DNA from: Streptomyces sp. MMG1121
GTDB lineage: Bacteria > Actinomycetota > Actinomycetes > Streptomycetales > Streptomycetaceae
DNA length: 64,000 bases
Assembly (NCBI RefSeq): GCF_001280015.1
Contig: NZ_LGDV01000201.1
Location: 248,001-312,000 of the forward strand
Direction: 5' to 3'
Part shown: in pieces, positions 9,539 through 16,852 of the stretch
Layout: every line of letters starts with the position of its first letter
Numbering within the stretch: the first letter of the stretch is position 1
The notes under the pieces: model-generated
The model's input: only the letters and a program-made list of their open reading frames with translations
Told to the model about the DNA's origin: nothing
The model's database searches: none
Made by a program: the position numbers and the translations under genes

Positions 9539-10744
9539 ATGACGCAGGTGACTCCCCCCGGGTGGTACCCCGACCCCGGGCAGACGAACGACGGTCCGCC
9601 CACCGAGCGCTGGTGGGACGGCAAGGCCTGGACGGACCGGACCCGCCCCGCCGGGACGGCCGCCGCGTGGGGTCCCCCGACACAGTCGCCGACGGATCCG
9701 AGCCCGCAGCCCACGCCCCCGGCGCCCGCGCCCCCCGCGGGGTCCGGTCCGCAGCAGCCCGCTCCCCCGGCGCCTGCCGGGCCTGCCGGGTTCGGTGCGC
9801 AGCCGGGGTCCCCCGCTCCCGCCGATTACGGCGCGCAGCCGGGGTACGCGGCGTATCCGGCGTACCCCACCGAGCCGCCGGCCGGATCCCGGCGCAGGCT
9901 GCGCAATGGCATAGCCGTCACGGTGGCGGTCCTGGTGCTGGCGAGCATCGGGGGCGGCATCTACGCCCTGACCAGGGACGACGGCAGCGGCAGCGGCGAC
10001 CGCGCCGCCTCGGGGCAGGGAGCGCCGGGCGGGCAGGACGGTGGCCAGGGCGGAAGTCAGAGCGGTGGCCAGGGCGGGCCGTTCGGCGGCGGCTCGGGCG
10101 GGTCCGGTGAGTCGGGCGGCTCCGACGGGTCCGGTGGTTCCGACGGGTCCGGTGGTTCCGGTGGTTCCGGTGGTGGGGCGCCGTCGCCGGGGCAGTCCGA
10201 GGCGCCCAAGGTCAAGGGCGGCGGCACGGTGGCGGACGCGGTCAACGGGATCAGCCTGCCGGTGCCGAAGGGCTGGACCGGGCAGGCGATCGACGTCGGC
10301 GCGCAGGTGACCTCCGACGACTCCTACAAGTGCCCGGGCGACTCCAGCCAGACCTGCACCGCGGGCGGCGCCTACACGGCTCCGGCGGTGGCACTGGGCA
10401 TCCGGGGCACCACGGCCGAGGAGGTCGCCAAGGCTGACATCGCGGCCAACGCCAAGGAGTCCTACGGCGGCACCACCTACGGCAGCATCACCTCGCACCA
10501 GATGCTGGCTTCGCAGGCGGTGACGGTGGCCGGGCAGAAGGGCTATCTGGTGCGCTGGAAGGCGGTCACCAGCAAGGGTGCCGACGGCTACGTCGAGTCG
10601 GTCGCCTTCCCCTCGCCCAACGACGCCAAGCAGATGGTGGTGGTCCGCTTCGGCGTGGACGTCGGCGGCACGACGTCCGTCATCGACGAGATCCTCAAGG
10701 GGATCAAGGTGTCGTCCGGCGGGGGCGACGGCCAGAACGTCTGA
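9539..10744 (+). CDS. DUF2510 membrane-anchored protein with extracytoplasmic C-terminal domain
   Basis: A 401-aa protein. Residues 6-35 are a DUF2510 module (PPGWYPDP...RWWDGKAWT). A Pro/Ala/Gly-rich linker follows, then one membrane segment at about 123-144 preceded by RRRLR, which predicts the N-terminus inside and the C-terminus outside. Next comes a long Gly/Ser/Gln linker (about 147-220) containing GGSDGSGGSDGSGGSGG repeats, and finally a globular domain of about 170 residues with a possible Cys pair (YKCPGDSSQTC). The ATG at 9539 is the first start that preserves DUF2510. Function unknown. The topology suggests a cell-surface or sensing role. A strong hairpin follows the stop. Confidence 0.82.
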   Translation: MTQVTPPGWYPDPGQTNDGPPTERWWDGKAWTDRTRPAGTAAAWGPPTQSPTDPSPQPTPPAPAPPAGSGPQQPAPPAPAGPAGFGAQPGSPAPADYGAQPGYAAYPAYPTEPPAGSRRRLRNGIAVTVAVLVLASIGGGIYALTRDDGSGSGDRAASGQGAPGGQDGGQGGSQSGGQGGPFGGGSGGSGESGGSDGSGGSDGSGGSGGSGGGAPSPGQSEAPKVKGGGTVADAVNGISLPVPKGWTGQAIDVGAQVTSDDSYKCPGDSSQTCTAGGAYTAPAVALGIRGTTAEEVAKADIAANAKESYGGTTYGSITSHQMLASQAVTVAGQKGYLVRWKAVTSKGADGYVESVAFPSPNDAKQMVVVRFGVDVGGTTSVIDEILKGIKVSSGGGDGQNV

Positions 10745-10773
10745 GCCGGGACCGTCCGGACGCGGAGGTGAGA

Positions 10774-10823
10774 CCGGCCGGGTGGGGCGCCCCTCCGCTC
10801 AAAGAGGAGCCCCACCCGGCCGG
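10774..10823. terminator. perfect 15-bp hairpin between DUF2510 gene and convergent TetR gene
   Basis: The arms CCGGCCGGGTGGGGC (10774-10788) and GCCCCACCCGGCCGG (10809-10823) are exact reverse complements around a 20-base loop. The position between convergent stops makes it a probable bidirectional terminator. Confidence 0.7.
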
Positions 10824-10903
10824 GGGGTGCGCGCCGCCCCCGTCCCCACGGTGCGGCGCGGGCAGGTCGCCGTTCAGTCATCCCGTGAACGGCGGCCTGG
10901 GTC

Positions 10904-11518
10904 TCAGGTCAACCCGAGCGCGGGCAGCACGATGGCCTCCACGAACCGGGCCAGGTAGTCGGCGTCCGCGTACTGACCGCTGAGCACGGGCCGCACGCGC
11001 AGGACCCCGAACATCATCGCGGGGACGTACTCCAGCGCGGGATGGCCCGCCGGGACCTCGCCCCTGGCCACGCCCCGGGCGAGCACCCCCTGCAGCGCGG
11101 CGATCTCCGGGTACACCAGCGCCTCGCGCAGCGCCTGGGCCAGTTCCTCGTCGGCCGTCCACGCGTGCCCCAGCGCCTGGAGCAGCTTGGTGTCCTTGCC
11201 GGACCAGTCGCCCGCGGCCCGCGCGGCCTGACGCAGGTCCTCGGCGAGCGATCCGGTGTCGATGCCGGCGAAGCGCACCCGGCGGCTGGCGCGCAGGGCC
11301 GCCGCGACGAACTGGGGCTTGGTCTTCCACTGCCGGTAGAGCGTGGACTTGCTGCACCGGGTGGTGGCGGCCACGCCCTCCATGGTGACGGACTCGTAGC
11401 CGCACTCACGGATCTGCTCCAGCACGGCGTCGAAGAACTCCCGCTCACGCTCCGGCGTGATCTTGGAGCGGCGCGAGGCGACGACCGTGTCCGGTCCGTC
11501 CGCGGCCTGCGACGTCAT
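10904..11518 (-). CDS. TetR-family transcriptional regulator
   Basis: A 204-aa TetR/AcrR-type repressor. The N-terminal HTH is at about residues 20-65 (REREFFDAVLEQIRECGYESVTMEGVA...CSKSTLYRQWKTK), followed by a C-terminal ligand domain with the block typical of the TetR_C_16-like group (VYPEIAALQGVLARGVARGEVP). The ATG at 11518 is preferred over longer frames because GAGGGGAAG lies just upstream and the upstream extension would read through the operator repeats. It diverges from a PAP2-type phosphatase gene. The repeats at 11637-11720 between them are the likely operator, so it probably represses itself, the phosphatase and the DMT-type gene behind it. Ligand unknown. Confidence 0.9.
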   Translation of the reverse strand: MTSQAADGPDTVVASRRSKITPEREREFFDAVLEQIRECGYESVTMEGVAATTRCSKSTLYRQWKTKPQFVAAALRASRRVRFAGIDTGSLAEDLRQAARAAGDWSGKDTKLLQALGHAWTADEELAQALREALVYPEIAALQGVLARGVARGEVPAGHPALEYVPAMMFGVLRVRPVLSGQYADADYLARFVEAIVLPALGLT

Positions 11519-11636
11519 GTGGTGCTTCCCCTCACTCGTGTCCGACGGGTGGTCGATGTACGGCCCCGGCGAAGTCCGGCTCGAGTCCGGCTCGACCGGA
11601 GCCGCCGATTCTGTCTCCAGTGTGGCGCACATCAAT

Positions 11637-11720
11637 CGATACGCCAGTGTACCGGTACTGAAGCGTATCGGTACACTGGCGTATCGGTACATCGTCGTTT
11701 CGGTACGATGACGTATCGAT
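11637..11720. promoter_or_regulatory. operator array between TetR and PAP2 genes
   Basis: A perfect 18-bp inverted repeat has arms CGATACGCCAGTGTACCG (11637-11654) and CGGTACACTGGCGTATCG (11669-11686). Inside and next to it, CGTATCGGTAC occurs twice as a direct repeat (11664-11674 and 11680-11690), and a further CGTATCGAT lies at 11712-11720. Such multiple half-sites in a divergent TetR promoter region are best read as repressor binding sites. This is inference from position and symmetry. Confidence 0.7.
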
Positions 11721-11789
11721 GGGTTCCGGTCCAGCGCCGGGATCCGCACGCACCACCACACGCACCACCGTCAGCGAGGGGGCCGGGGG

Positions 11790-12590
11790 ATGACAGCCCG
11801 AACCGAGCCTGCAGAGGCAGAAACGGAGCCGGACGCACCGGCGCGCCCGGCACTCATACGTGAGCTTCTGCTCGTCGCGGGGCTCTTCCTCGTGTACAAG
11901 CTCGGCCGGCAGCTGGCCACGGGCCACACCGGCAACGCCTTCCACAACGCCCACCGCGTGTGGGACCTGGAGCGGGCGCTGTACCTCCCGCACGAGAACG
12001 CCGTGCAGTCCGCACTGCTGCACGGCGACGGCCTCGTCCACATCGCCAACACCTACTACGCCACCGTCCACTTCCCGGCGACGCTGGCCTTCCTGGTCTG
12101 GCTGTATCTGCGGCGGCCCGCGCACTACGTGTGGGCCCGCCGGGTCCTCGCGGTGGTCACCACGGCCGCCCTGGTGCTGCCGTTCACGTTCCCGTTGGCC
12201 CCGCCGCGGATGCTGACCGGGACCGGCCTCGTGGACACCGCGAAGATCTACGGCCCGTCGGTGTACGGCCCGCCGTCCAGCGACCATCTGTCCAACCAGT
12301 TCGCGGCGATGCCGTCGCTGCACTTCGGCTGGGCGCTGATGGTGGCGATCGGCCTCATCGTCGCCACCCGGTCCCGGTGGCGCTGGCTGTGGCTGCTGCA
12401 CCCGCTGATCACCCTGGTGGTGATCGTGGGCACGGCGAACCACTACTGGCTCGACGCGATCGTCGCCACGGCCATGCTCGGCGTCACCCTCGCCGTGATC
12501 CATCCGCCGCAGCGCACGGCCTCCACGGCCGGGCGCCACACGGGCCGGCTCGCCCCGGAACCGTCCGTCCTGGTGGGGGCGGGCCGATGA
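11790..12590 (+). CDS. PAP2-family membrane phosphatase
   Basis: A 266-aa polytopic membrane protein with about six hydrophobic segments. The phosphatase motifs of the PAP2/AUR1-like subfamily are seen: MPSLHFGWAL (motif 2, His) and NHYWLDAIVA (motif 3, His and Asp), both in the C-terminal half. Substrates in this family are lipid phosphates or pyrophosphates such as phosphatidic acid or undecaprenyl-PP; the actual substrate cannot be told. The ATG at 11790 follows a G-rich GAGGGGGCCGGGGG. The stop overlaps the next gene's ATG (ATGA), so the two are one operon, probably under the divergent TetR. The lipid theme continues in the scramblase-like and phospholipase genes nearby. Confidence 0.88.
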   Translation: MTARTEPAEAETEPDAPARPALIRELLLVAGLFLVYKLGRQLATGHTGNAFHNAHRVWDLERALYLPHENAVQSALLHGDGLVHIANTYYATVHFPATLAFLVWLYLRRPAHYVWARRVLAVVTTAALVLPFTFPLAPPRMLTGTGLVDTAKIYGPSVYGPPSSDHLSNQFAAMPSLHFGWALMVAIGLIVATRSRWRWLWLLHPLITLVVIVGTANHYWLDAIVATAMLGVTLAVIHPPQRTASTAGRHTGRLAPEPSVLVGAGR

Positions 12591-13576
12591 GCGCCGCCGC
12601 CCTGGTCGCCGTAGCCCTCTCCCTGGTCTCGGCCGTCGCCTACGCGCTCGCCGCCGTCGCCCAGGAACGGCTCGCCTCCCGCAGTGCAGGCACCGGCCTG
12701 CTGCGGCTGCTGGGCACGGGCGCCTGGTGGTCGGCGGTCGGCCTGAACGCGGGTGCCGCGCTGTTGCACGTCGTCGCCCTCAAGTACGGTCCGCTGACCC
12801 TCGTCCAGCCGCTGGGAGCGCTCACCCTGGTAGCGGCCGTGCCGCTCGGGGCGCGGGCGGCCGGGCGCCGGGTCAGCTCCGTGGAGTGGCGCGGCACGGC
12901 GCTGACGCTGCTCGGGCTGGCCGCGCTGCTCGTCACCGCCTCGGGACCGGCGCCCGAGCGGGTGCTGTCACTGACCGAGGCGCTGGCGGTCGCCGGTACG
13001 ACCGCCGCCGCGATCGGCATGCTGTCCTGGCCCGGCGCCCGACCGGGCCTCAGGCACGCGACGGCGTCCGGCTTCGCCTCCGGTGTCGCCTCGGCGCTCA
13101 CCCAGACCGTGACCGTGGCGGCCACGGAGCGTACGGGCCCGGCGCTGAGCACCGAGGAGATCGTGGTCGCCGTCCTCGTCGCCGCGTTCGCCGTCGGCGG
13201 GCTGTTCCTGTCCCAGACCGCCTACCGCGGTGGCCTCGGCGCCCCGCTGGCCGTGGTCACTCTCGCCAACCCGGTGGCGGCCGCGGTGATCGGGCTCACC
13301 CTGCTCGGCCAGGGCCTCCAGGGCGGCGCGAGCGGTGTGCTGCTGGCTCTCGCCGGGGCGGCCCTGGCCTCGTGGGGTGTGGTCCTGCTCACCCGGGCCA
13401 CACCCCGGCCGGCGCCCGGGGCCGCGGTTGCAGTCGCTGTCGAGATCGCGGTCGAGGCCGAGGTCGAGGACCATCCCGTGGCCGCCGTCCTGGCCCTGGA
13501 GCCGGGCACGGCGACCGCCGAACCGGCCCTGGTGAAACGCCGGCCGGAACAGCCGGGACACCTCACCGCACTCTGA
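12587..13576 (+). CDS. DMT/NIPA-like integral membrane protein
   Basis: A 329-aa protein with eight to ten hydrophobic helices to about residue 275 and a charged, Glu/Ala-rich cytoplasmic tail. The ALKYGPLTLVQPLGALTLV block and the duplicated EamA-like halves match the drug/metabolite transporter superfamily, in the NIPA-like subgroup common in actinobacteria. The ATG overlaps the PAP2 stop by four bases. Transported substrate unknown. Co-transcription with a lipid phosphatase under a TetR repressor suggests a membrane-stress or export function, which is inference. A strong hairpin follows. Confidence 0.85.
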   Translation: MSAAALVAVALSLVSAVAYALAAVAQERLASRSAGTGLLRLLGTGAWWSAVGLNAGAALLHVVALKYGPLTLVQPLGALTLVAAVPLGARAAGRRVSSVEWRGTALTLLGLAALLVTASGPAPERVLSLTEALAVAGTTAAAIGMLSWPGARPGLRHATASGFASGVASALTQTVTVAATERTGPALSTEEIVVAVLVAAFAVGGLFLSQTAYRGGLGAPLAVVTLANPVAAAVIGLTLLGQGLQGGASGVLLALAGAALASWGVVLLTRATPRPAPGAAVAVAVEIAVEAEVEDHPVAAVLALEPGTATAEPALVKRRPEQPGHLTAL

Positions 13577-13593
13577 CCTCGGGGCAGAGAACA

Positions 13594-13639
13594 CGACGGC
13601 GGCCGGTGCGCACGCCCTCTGCGCCACCGGCCGCCGTCG
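13594..13639. terminator. perfect 15-bp hairpin between convergent genes
   Basis: CGACGGCGGCCGGTG (13594-13608) is exactly complementary to CACCGGCCGCCGTCG (13625-13639). It lies between the stop of the DMT-type gene and the stop of the scramblase-like gene, so it is a probable bidirectional terminator. Confidence 0.7.
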
Positions 13640-13681
13640 CAGCAGTACTCTGCCGCTGCGTTCTCCCCCGTCGGGGCCTGC

Positions 13682-14533
13682 TCAGTTCCAGCCCCGCGAG
13701 TCCTGCTTGAGGGCGGTGTCGACGGTCAGGGCCGTCGCCACCACGAGGCTCAGCAGCGGCTCGGGAAGCTGGTAGTGGATCTGCAGGACATAGTTGTCCG
13801 CGCTCGTGAACAGCGTCTTGGCGAGGCCTTCCCAGGTCTTGGTGATCCGGGCGACCTCGTTGTCCGCATGGTCGACGATCGCGAAGTTCCACGCGCGCCA
13901 GTTCTCCGCCTTGATCGCGCCGACCTGCTGGCCGTTCGCGTTCATCGCGAAGTTGATCTTGCCGATCATGTTCTGCTGGACGATCTCACCGACCGGCGAG
14001 CCGTCCGGGCGGGTCACGATCACCCGGGACTTGAAGATCTTCGCCGGCCGCGTCAGCAGCAGCTGCGGCTGGCCGTAGGCGTCGCGGATCTCCAGCTTGT
14101 GGGTCAGGAACTGGTCCCAGCTGGAGATGAAGCGGAAGATCTTCCGCAGCACGCCCTGCCCGACCTCGGTCACCGCGCCGATCTCACGGCCGCTCTGATC
14201 CATGACCTTGTACTCGTTGGTCACCTCGATCAGCTTGGCCTTCTGGTTCACGACCAGGACCGGCTCGGTGAACAGGGTGCCGCCGCCGGGACCGCCGGCC
14301 GCGACCCCGGCCTGCTGCTGCACCTGGCGCTGCACCTTGGGGTCGACGGCCTGCTGCTGCGGGACGCCGCCGTACTGCTGGGGGGCGGCCTGCTGCTGCG
14401 GGACCTGACCGGCGGGTGCCTGCGCCGGGTTGGTGTGCTGGGTCCACTGCGTGCCGTCCCAGTAGCGGAGCGTCTGGGGCGCTCCGTGCGGATCCGGGTA
14501 CCAGCCTGCGGGAGTGTTGGATTGCGTGGTCAC
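13682..14533 (-). CDS. phospholipid scramblase-like protein with N-terminal DUF2510
   Basis: A 283-aa protein. Residues 8-35 are DUF2510 (PAGWYPDP...LRYWDGTQWTQHT). A Gln/Pro-rich linker (about 40-80) precedes a beta-rich LURP-one/scramblase-type domain (TLFTEPVLVVNQKAKLIEVTNEYKV... to the C-terminus), in which RDAYGQPQLLLTRPAKIFKSRV and a final hydrophobic helix LLSLVVATALTVDTAL are typical. In bacteria the role of this family is not settled; lipid flipping is assumed from eukaryotic relatives. GTG start at 14533. It lies downstream of the phospholipase C gene on the same strand with a 66-base gap. Confidence 0.85.
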   Translation of the reverse strand: MTTQSNTPAGWYPDPHGAPQTLRYWDGTQWTQHTNPAQAPAGQVPQQQAAPQQYGGVPQQQAVDPKVQRQVQQQAGVAAGGPGGGTLFTEPVLVVNQKAKLIEVTNEYKVMDQSGREIGAVTEVGQGVLRKIFRFISSWDQFLTHKLEIRDAYGQPQLLLTRPAKIFKSRVIVTRPDGSPVGEIVQQNMIGKINFAMNANGQQVGAIKAENWRAWNFAIVDHADNEVARITKTWEGLAKTLFTSADNYVLQIHYQLPEPLLSLVVATALTVDTALKQDSRGWN

Positions 14534-14599
14534 CGGGGCACACTACCCTGATATGACCGGTACCTGACCAGTCCGCACGGAGCGGTGTTCATCGCCCGG

Positions 14600-16648
14600 T
14601 CACACCGTGGCGATCGCCGGGTCGCTGACGCCGGGACGGCCGTTCTCGACGTGGCCGGCGAAGCCGCGCAGGAAGGCCGGGTCGGCGTCGCAGGTGACCG
14701 TCACGTCGTACCAGCGCTTGCTCGCCCCGAGGTCGACCGTGTGCTTGACCGTCGCGCCGGGCCGTACGATCACGGTGGCCGGGTGGCCGCCGTATCCGTT
14801 GACCAGCTTCAGCCGCACCGTGCCGGATCCCTTGTTGGTGCAGGTGAGTTCCAGGTGCTCGCCGGCGTGGCGGGCGGTCACCTCCGGTCCGGCGGTCTTG
14901 CCCTTGCCCTTGAAGACGCGCAGGAAGCCGTTCGGGCCGTGCACGGAGAGGTCGTGCGAGCCGCCGGAGTAGACCGAGTTCCAGGTGTCGGTGAGGGTCT
15001 TGCCGGCCTCGGTGGTGTAGGTCCAGGGTCCGTCGGCGCGGTTGCCGGAGGTCACGAGGAAGGCGGCGCCCGCGTGCGCCCCCGAGGCGAACGTGAGCGT
15101 GAACTTGCCGGTCCCGGTGTCCGCGGCACCGTCCACCACCGGGACGTACTTCAGCGGGCGGGTCGGACGGTGGCCGCGCTCCTGCTTGGGCAGGGCGGGG
15201 TCGGCGGGCGGCTTGGGCACATAGTCGGGGTGCCGGTCGTGGTCCGGCGGCTGGTAGCCGGCCGTCGACGGCAGCGTGACCGGCTCGGCGTCCTTGCGCG
15301 AGAAGTCGAAGGCGGCGGTCAGGTCGCCGCAGACGGCCCGCCGCCAGGGCGAGATGTTCGGCTCGTGCACACCGAACCGGTTCTCCATGAACCGGATGAT
15401 CGAGGTGTGGTCAAGCGTCTCGGAGCAGGTGTAACCGCCCTTGCTCCACGGCGATACGACGAGCATCGGCACCCGCTGGCCGAGGCCGTAGGCACCGGCG
15501 ACATGGCCGGCGTCGCCCTTGAACAGGTCGAGCGCGGGGTCCACGGTCGACAGGCCCTGGGCGGCGGAGGCCGGCGGGAACGGCGGGACCACGTGGTCGA
15601 AGAAGCCGTCGTTCTCGTCGTAGGTGATGAACAGGGCCGTCTTGCCCCACACCTCGGGGTTGGAGGTGAGCGCGTCGAGGACCTGGGAGACGTACCAGGC
15701 GCCGTAGTTGGCGGGCCAGTTGGGGTGCTCGGTGAAGGCCTCGGGAGCGACGACCCAGGACACCTGCGGCAGCTTGCCGGCCTTGACGTCGGCCTTCAGC
15801 TGGTCGAAGAAGCCCTCGCCCTTCTTGGCGTCGGTGCCGGTGCGGGCCTTGTCGTAGAGCGGGGCGCCGGGCTGGGCGTTGCGGTACTGGTTGAAGTACA
15901 GCAGCGAGTTGTCGCCGTAGTTGCCGCGGTAGGCGTCGTTGATCCAGCCCCAGCTGCCGTTCGCGTCGAGGCCGTCGCCTATGTCCTGGTAGATCTTCCA
16001 GGAGACCCCGGCCTGCTCCAGGCGCTCGGGGTACGTCGTCCAGCCGTAGCCCTTCTCGTCGTTGCCGAGGACCGGGCCGCCGCCCTTGCCGTCGTTGCCG
16101 ACGTACCCCGTCCACATGTAATAGCGGTTGGGGTCGGTCGAGCCCATGAACGAGCAGTGGTAGGCGTCACAGAGGGTGAAGGTGTCGGCGAGCGCGTAGT
16201 GGAACGGGATGTCCTCACGGGTCAGGTACGCCATGCTCGTGGTGCCCTTGGCCGGCACCCACTTGTCGTACTTGCCCCCGTTGAAGGCCGCGTGCGTGTC
16301 GTTCCAGCCGTGCGGCAGGTCCTGGATGAAGGCCAGGCCCAGATCGTCCGCGTCGGGGTGGAAGGGCAGGACGTCCTTCGTGCCGTCGGACTGGTTCCAG
16401 ACGGACCTGCCGTTCTGCGAGGCGGAGCGGGGGTCGCCGAAGCCCCGGACTCCGCGCAGCGAGCCGAAGTAGTGGTCGAAGGATCGATTCTCCTGCATGA
16501 GGACAACGATGTGCTCGACGTCCTGGACGGTCCCCGTGCGATGGTGGGCGGGCAGGGCGGCCGCGCGCTGGATGCTGCTGGACAGCGCTGTGAACGCCGT
16601 GGTGGCGCCCGCGAGTTGAAGGAAGCGGCGCCGGTTTACTTCGGGCAT
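14600..16648 (-). CDS. Tat-exported phosphocholine-specific phospholipase C
   Basis: A 682-aa enzyme of the bacterial acid phosphatase/phospholipase C superfamily. The N-terminus MPEVNRRRFLQLAG with the following hydrophobic stretch is a twin-arginine signal. The catalytic domain opens with VEHIVVLMQENRSFDHYFGS (residues about 44-63; Glu and Asn there are metal or active-site residues in the family) and contains DENDGFFDHV and HTSIIRFMENRFG blocks. The last about 200 residues form two copies of the C-terminal PLC domain (DUF756 type). ATG at 16648 is preferred over upstream in-frame starts because it places RR six residues in. It hydrolyses phosphatidylcholine or sphingomyelin outside the cell and may supply phosphate or choline. 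Confidence 0.92.
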   Translation of the reverse strand: MPEVNRRRFLQLAGATTAFTALSSSIQRAAALPAHHRTGTVQDVEHIVVLMQENRSFDHYFGSLRGVRGFGDPRSASQNGRSVWNQSDGTKDVLPFHPDADDLGLAFIQDLPHGWNDTHAAFNGGKYDKWVPAKGTTSMAYLTREDIPFHYALADTFTLCDAYHCSFMGSTDPNRYYMWTGYVGNDGKGGGPVLGNDEKGYGWTTYPERLEQAGVSWKIYQDIGDGLDANGSWGWINDAYRGNYGDNSLLYFNQYRNAQPGAPLYDKARTGTDAKKGEGFFDQLKADVKAGKLPQVSWVVAPEAFTEHPNWPANYGAWYVSQVLDALTSNPEVWGKTALFITYDENDGFFDHVVPPFPPASAAQGLSTVDPALDLFKGDAGHVAGAYGLGQRVPMLVVSPWSKGGYTCSETLDHTSIIRFMENRFGVHEPNISPWRRAVCGDLTAAFDFSRKDAEPVTLPSTAGYQPPDHDRHPDYVPKPPADPALPKQERGHRPTRPLKYVPVVDGAADTGTGKFTLTFASGAHAGAAFLVTSGNRADGPWTYTTEAGKTLTDTWNSVYSGGSHDLSVHGPNGFLRVFKGKGKTAGPEVTARHAGEHLELTCTNKGSGTVRLKLVNGYGGHPATVIVRPGATVKHTVDLGASKRWYDVTVTCDADPAFLRGFAGHVENGRPGVSDPAIATV

Positions 16649-16788
16649 GGGTGTTCGGGTCCTCTCGTCCTGACGTACGTGATGCCGTCGCATGACGGAA
16701 TCTGCGCGGAGCGAGTGTTCCAAGAGCAACAAACGTCAGGGAAGGGCCTGATGGCATCCATGTGAAAGTCGGCGGTCCGAGAGGTGCT

Positions 16789-16824
16789 CCGCCGGCCACG
16801 GTCGACAGGGACCGTGGCCGGCGG
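16789..16824 (-). terminator. terminator hairpin after htpG
   Basis: CCGCCGGCCACGGTC (16789-16803) and GACCGTGGCCGGCGG (16810-16824) pair perfectly with a six-base loop, 29 bases downstream of the htpG stop on the minus strand. Confidence 0.75.
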
Positions 16825-16852
16825 GCGAAACCGCAAGAACGGGACGTATCGG

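Noticed and set aside
6939..9542. Very long plus-strand open frame (867 codons) opposite the LAL-like ATPase
   Set aside because: It is antisense to a gene with clear motifs; its translation is Gly/Val/Arg-rich without domains. In 70% GC DNA the complementary frames stay open by codon bias.
10095..10190. Short tandem repeats of TCCGGTGGTTCCGACGGG type, possible repeat locus or CRISPR-like array
   Set aside because: The repeats encode the Gly/Ser/Asp linker of the DUF2510 protein in frame; there are no spacers.
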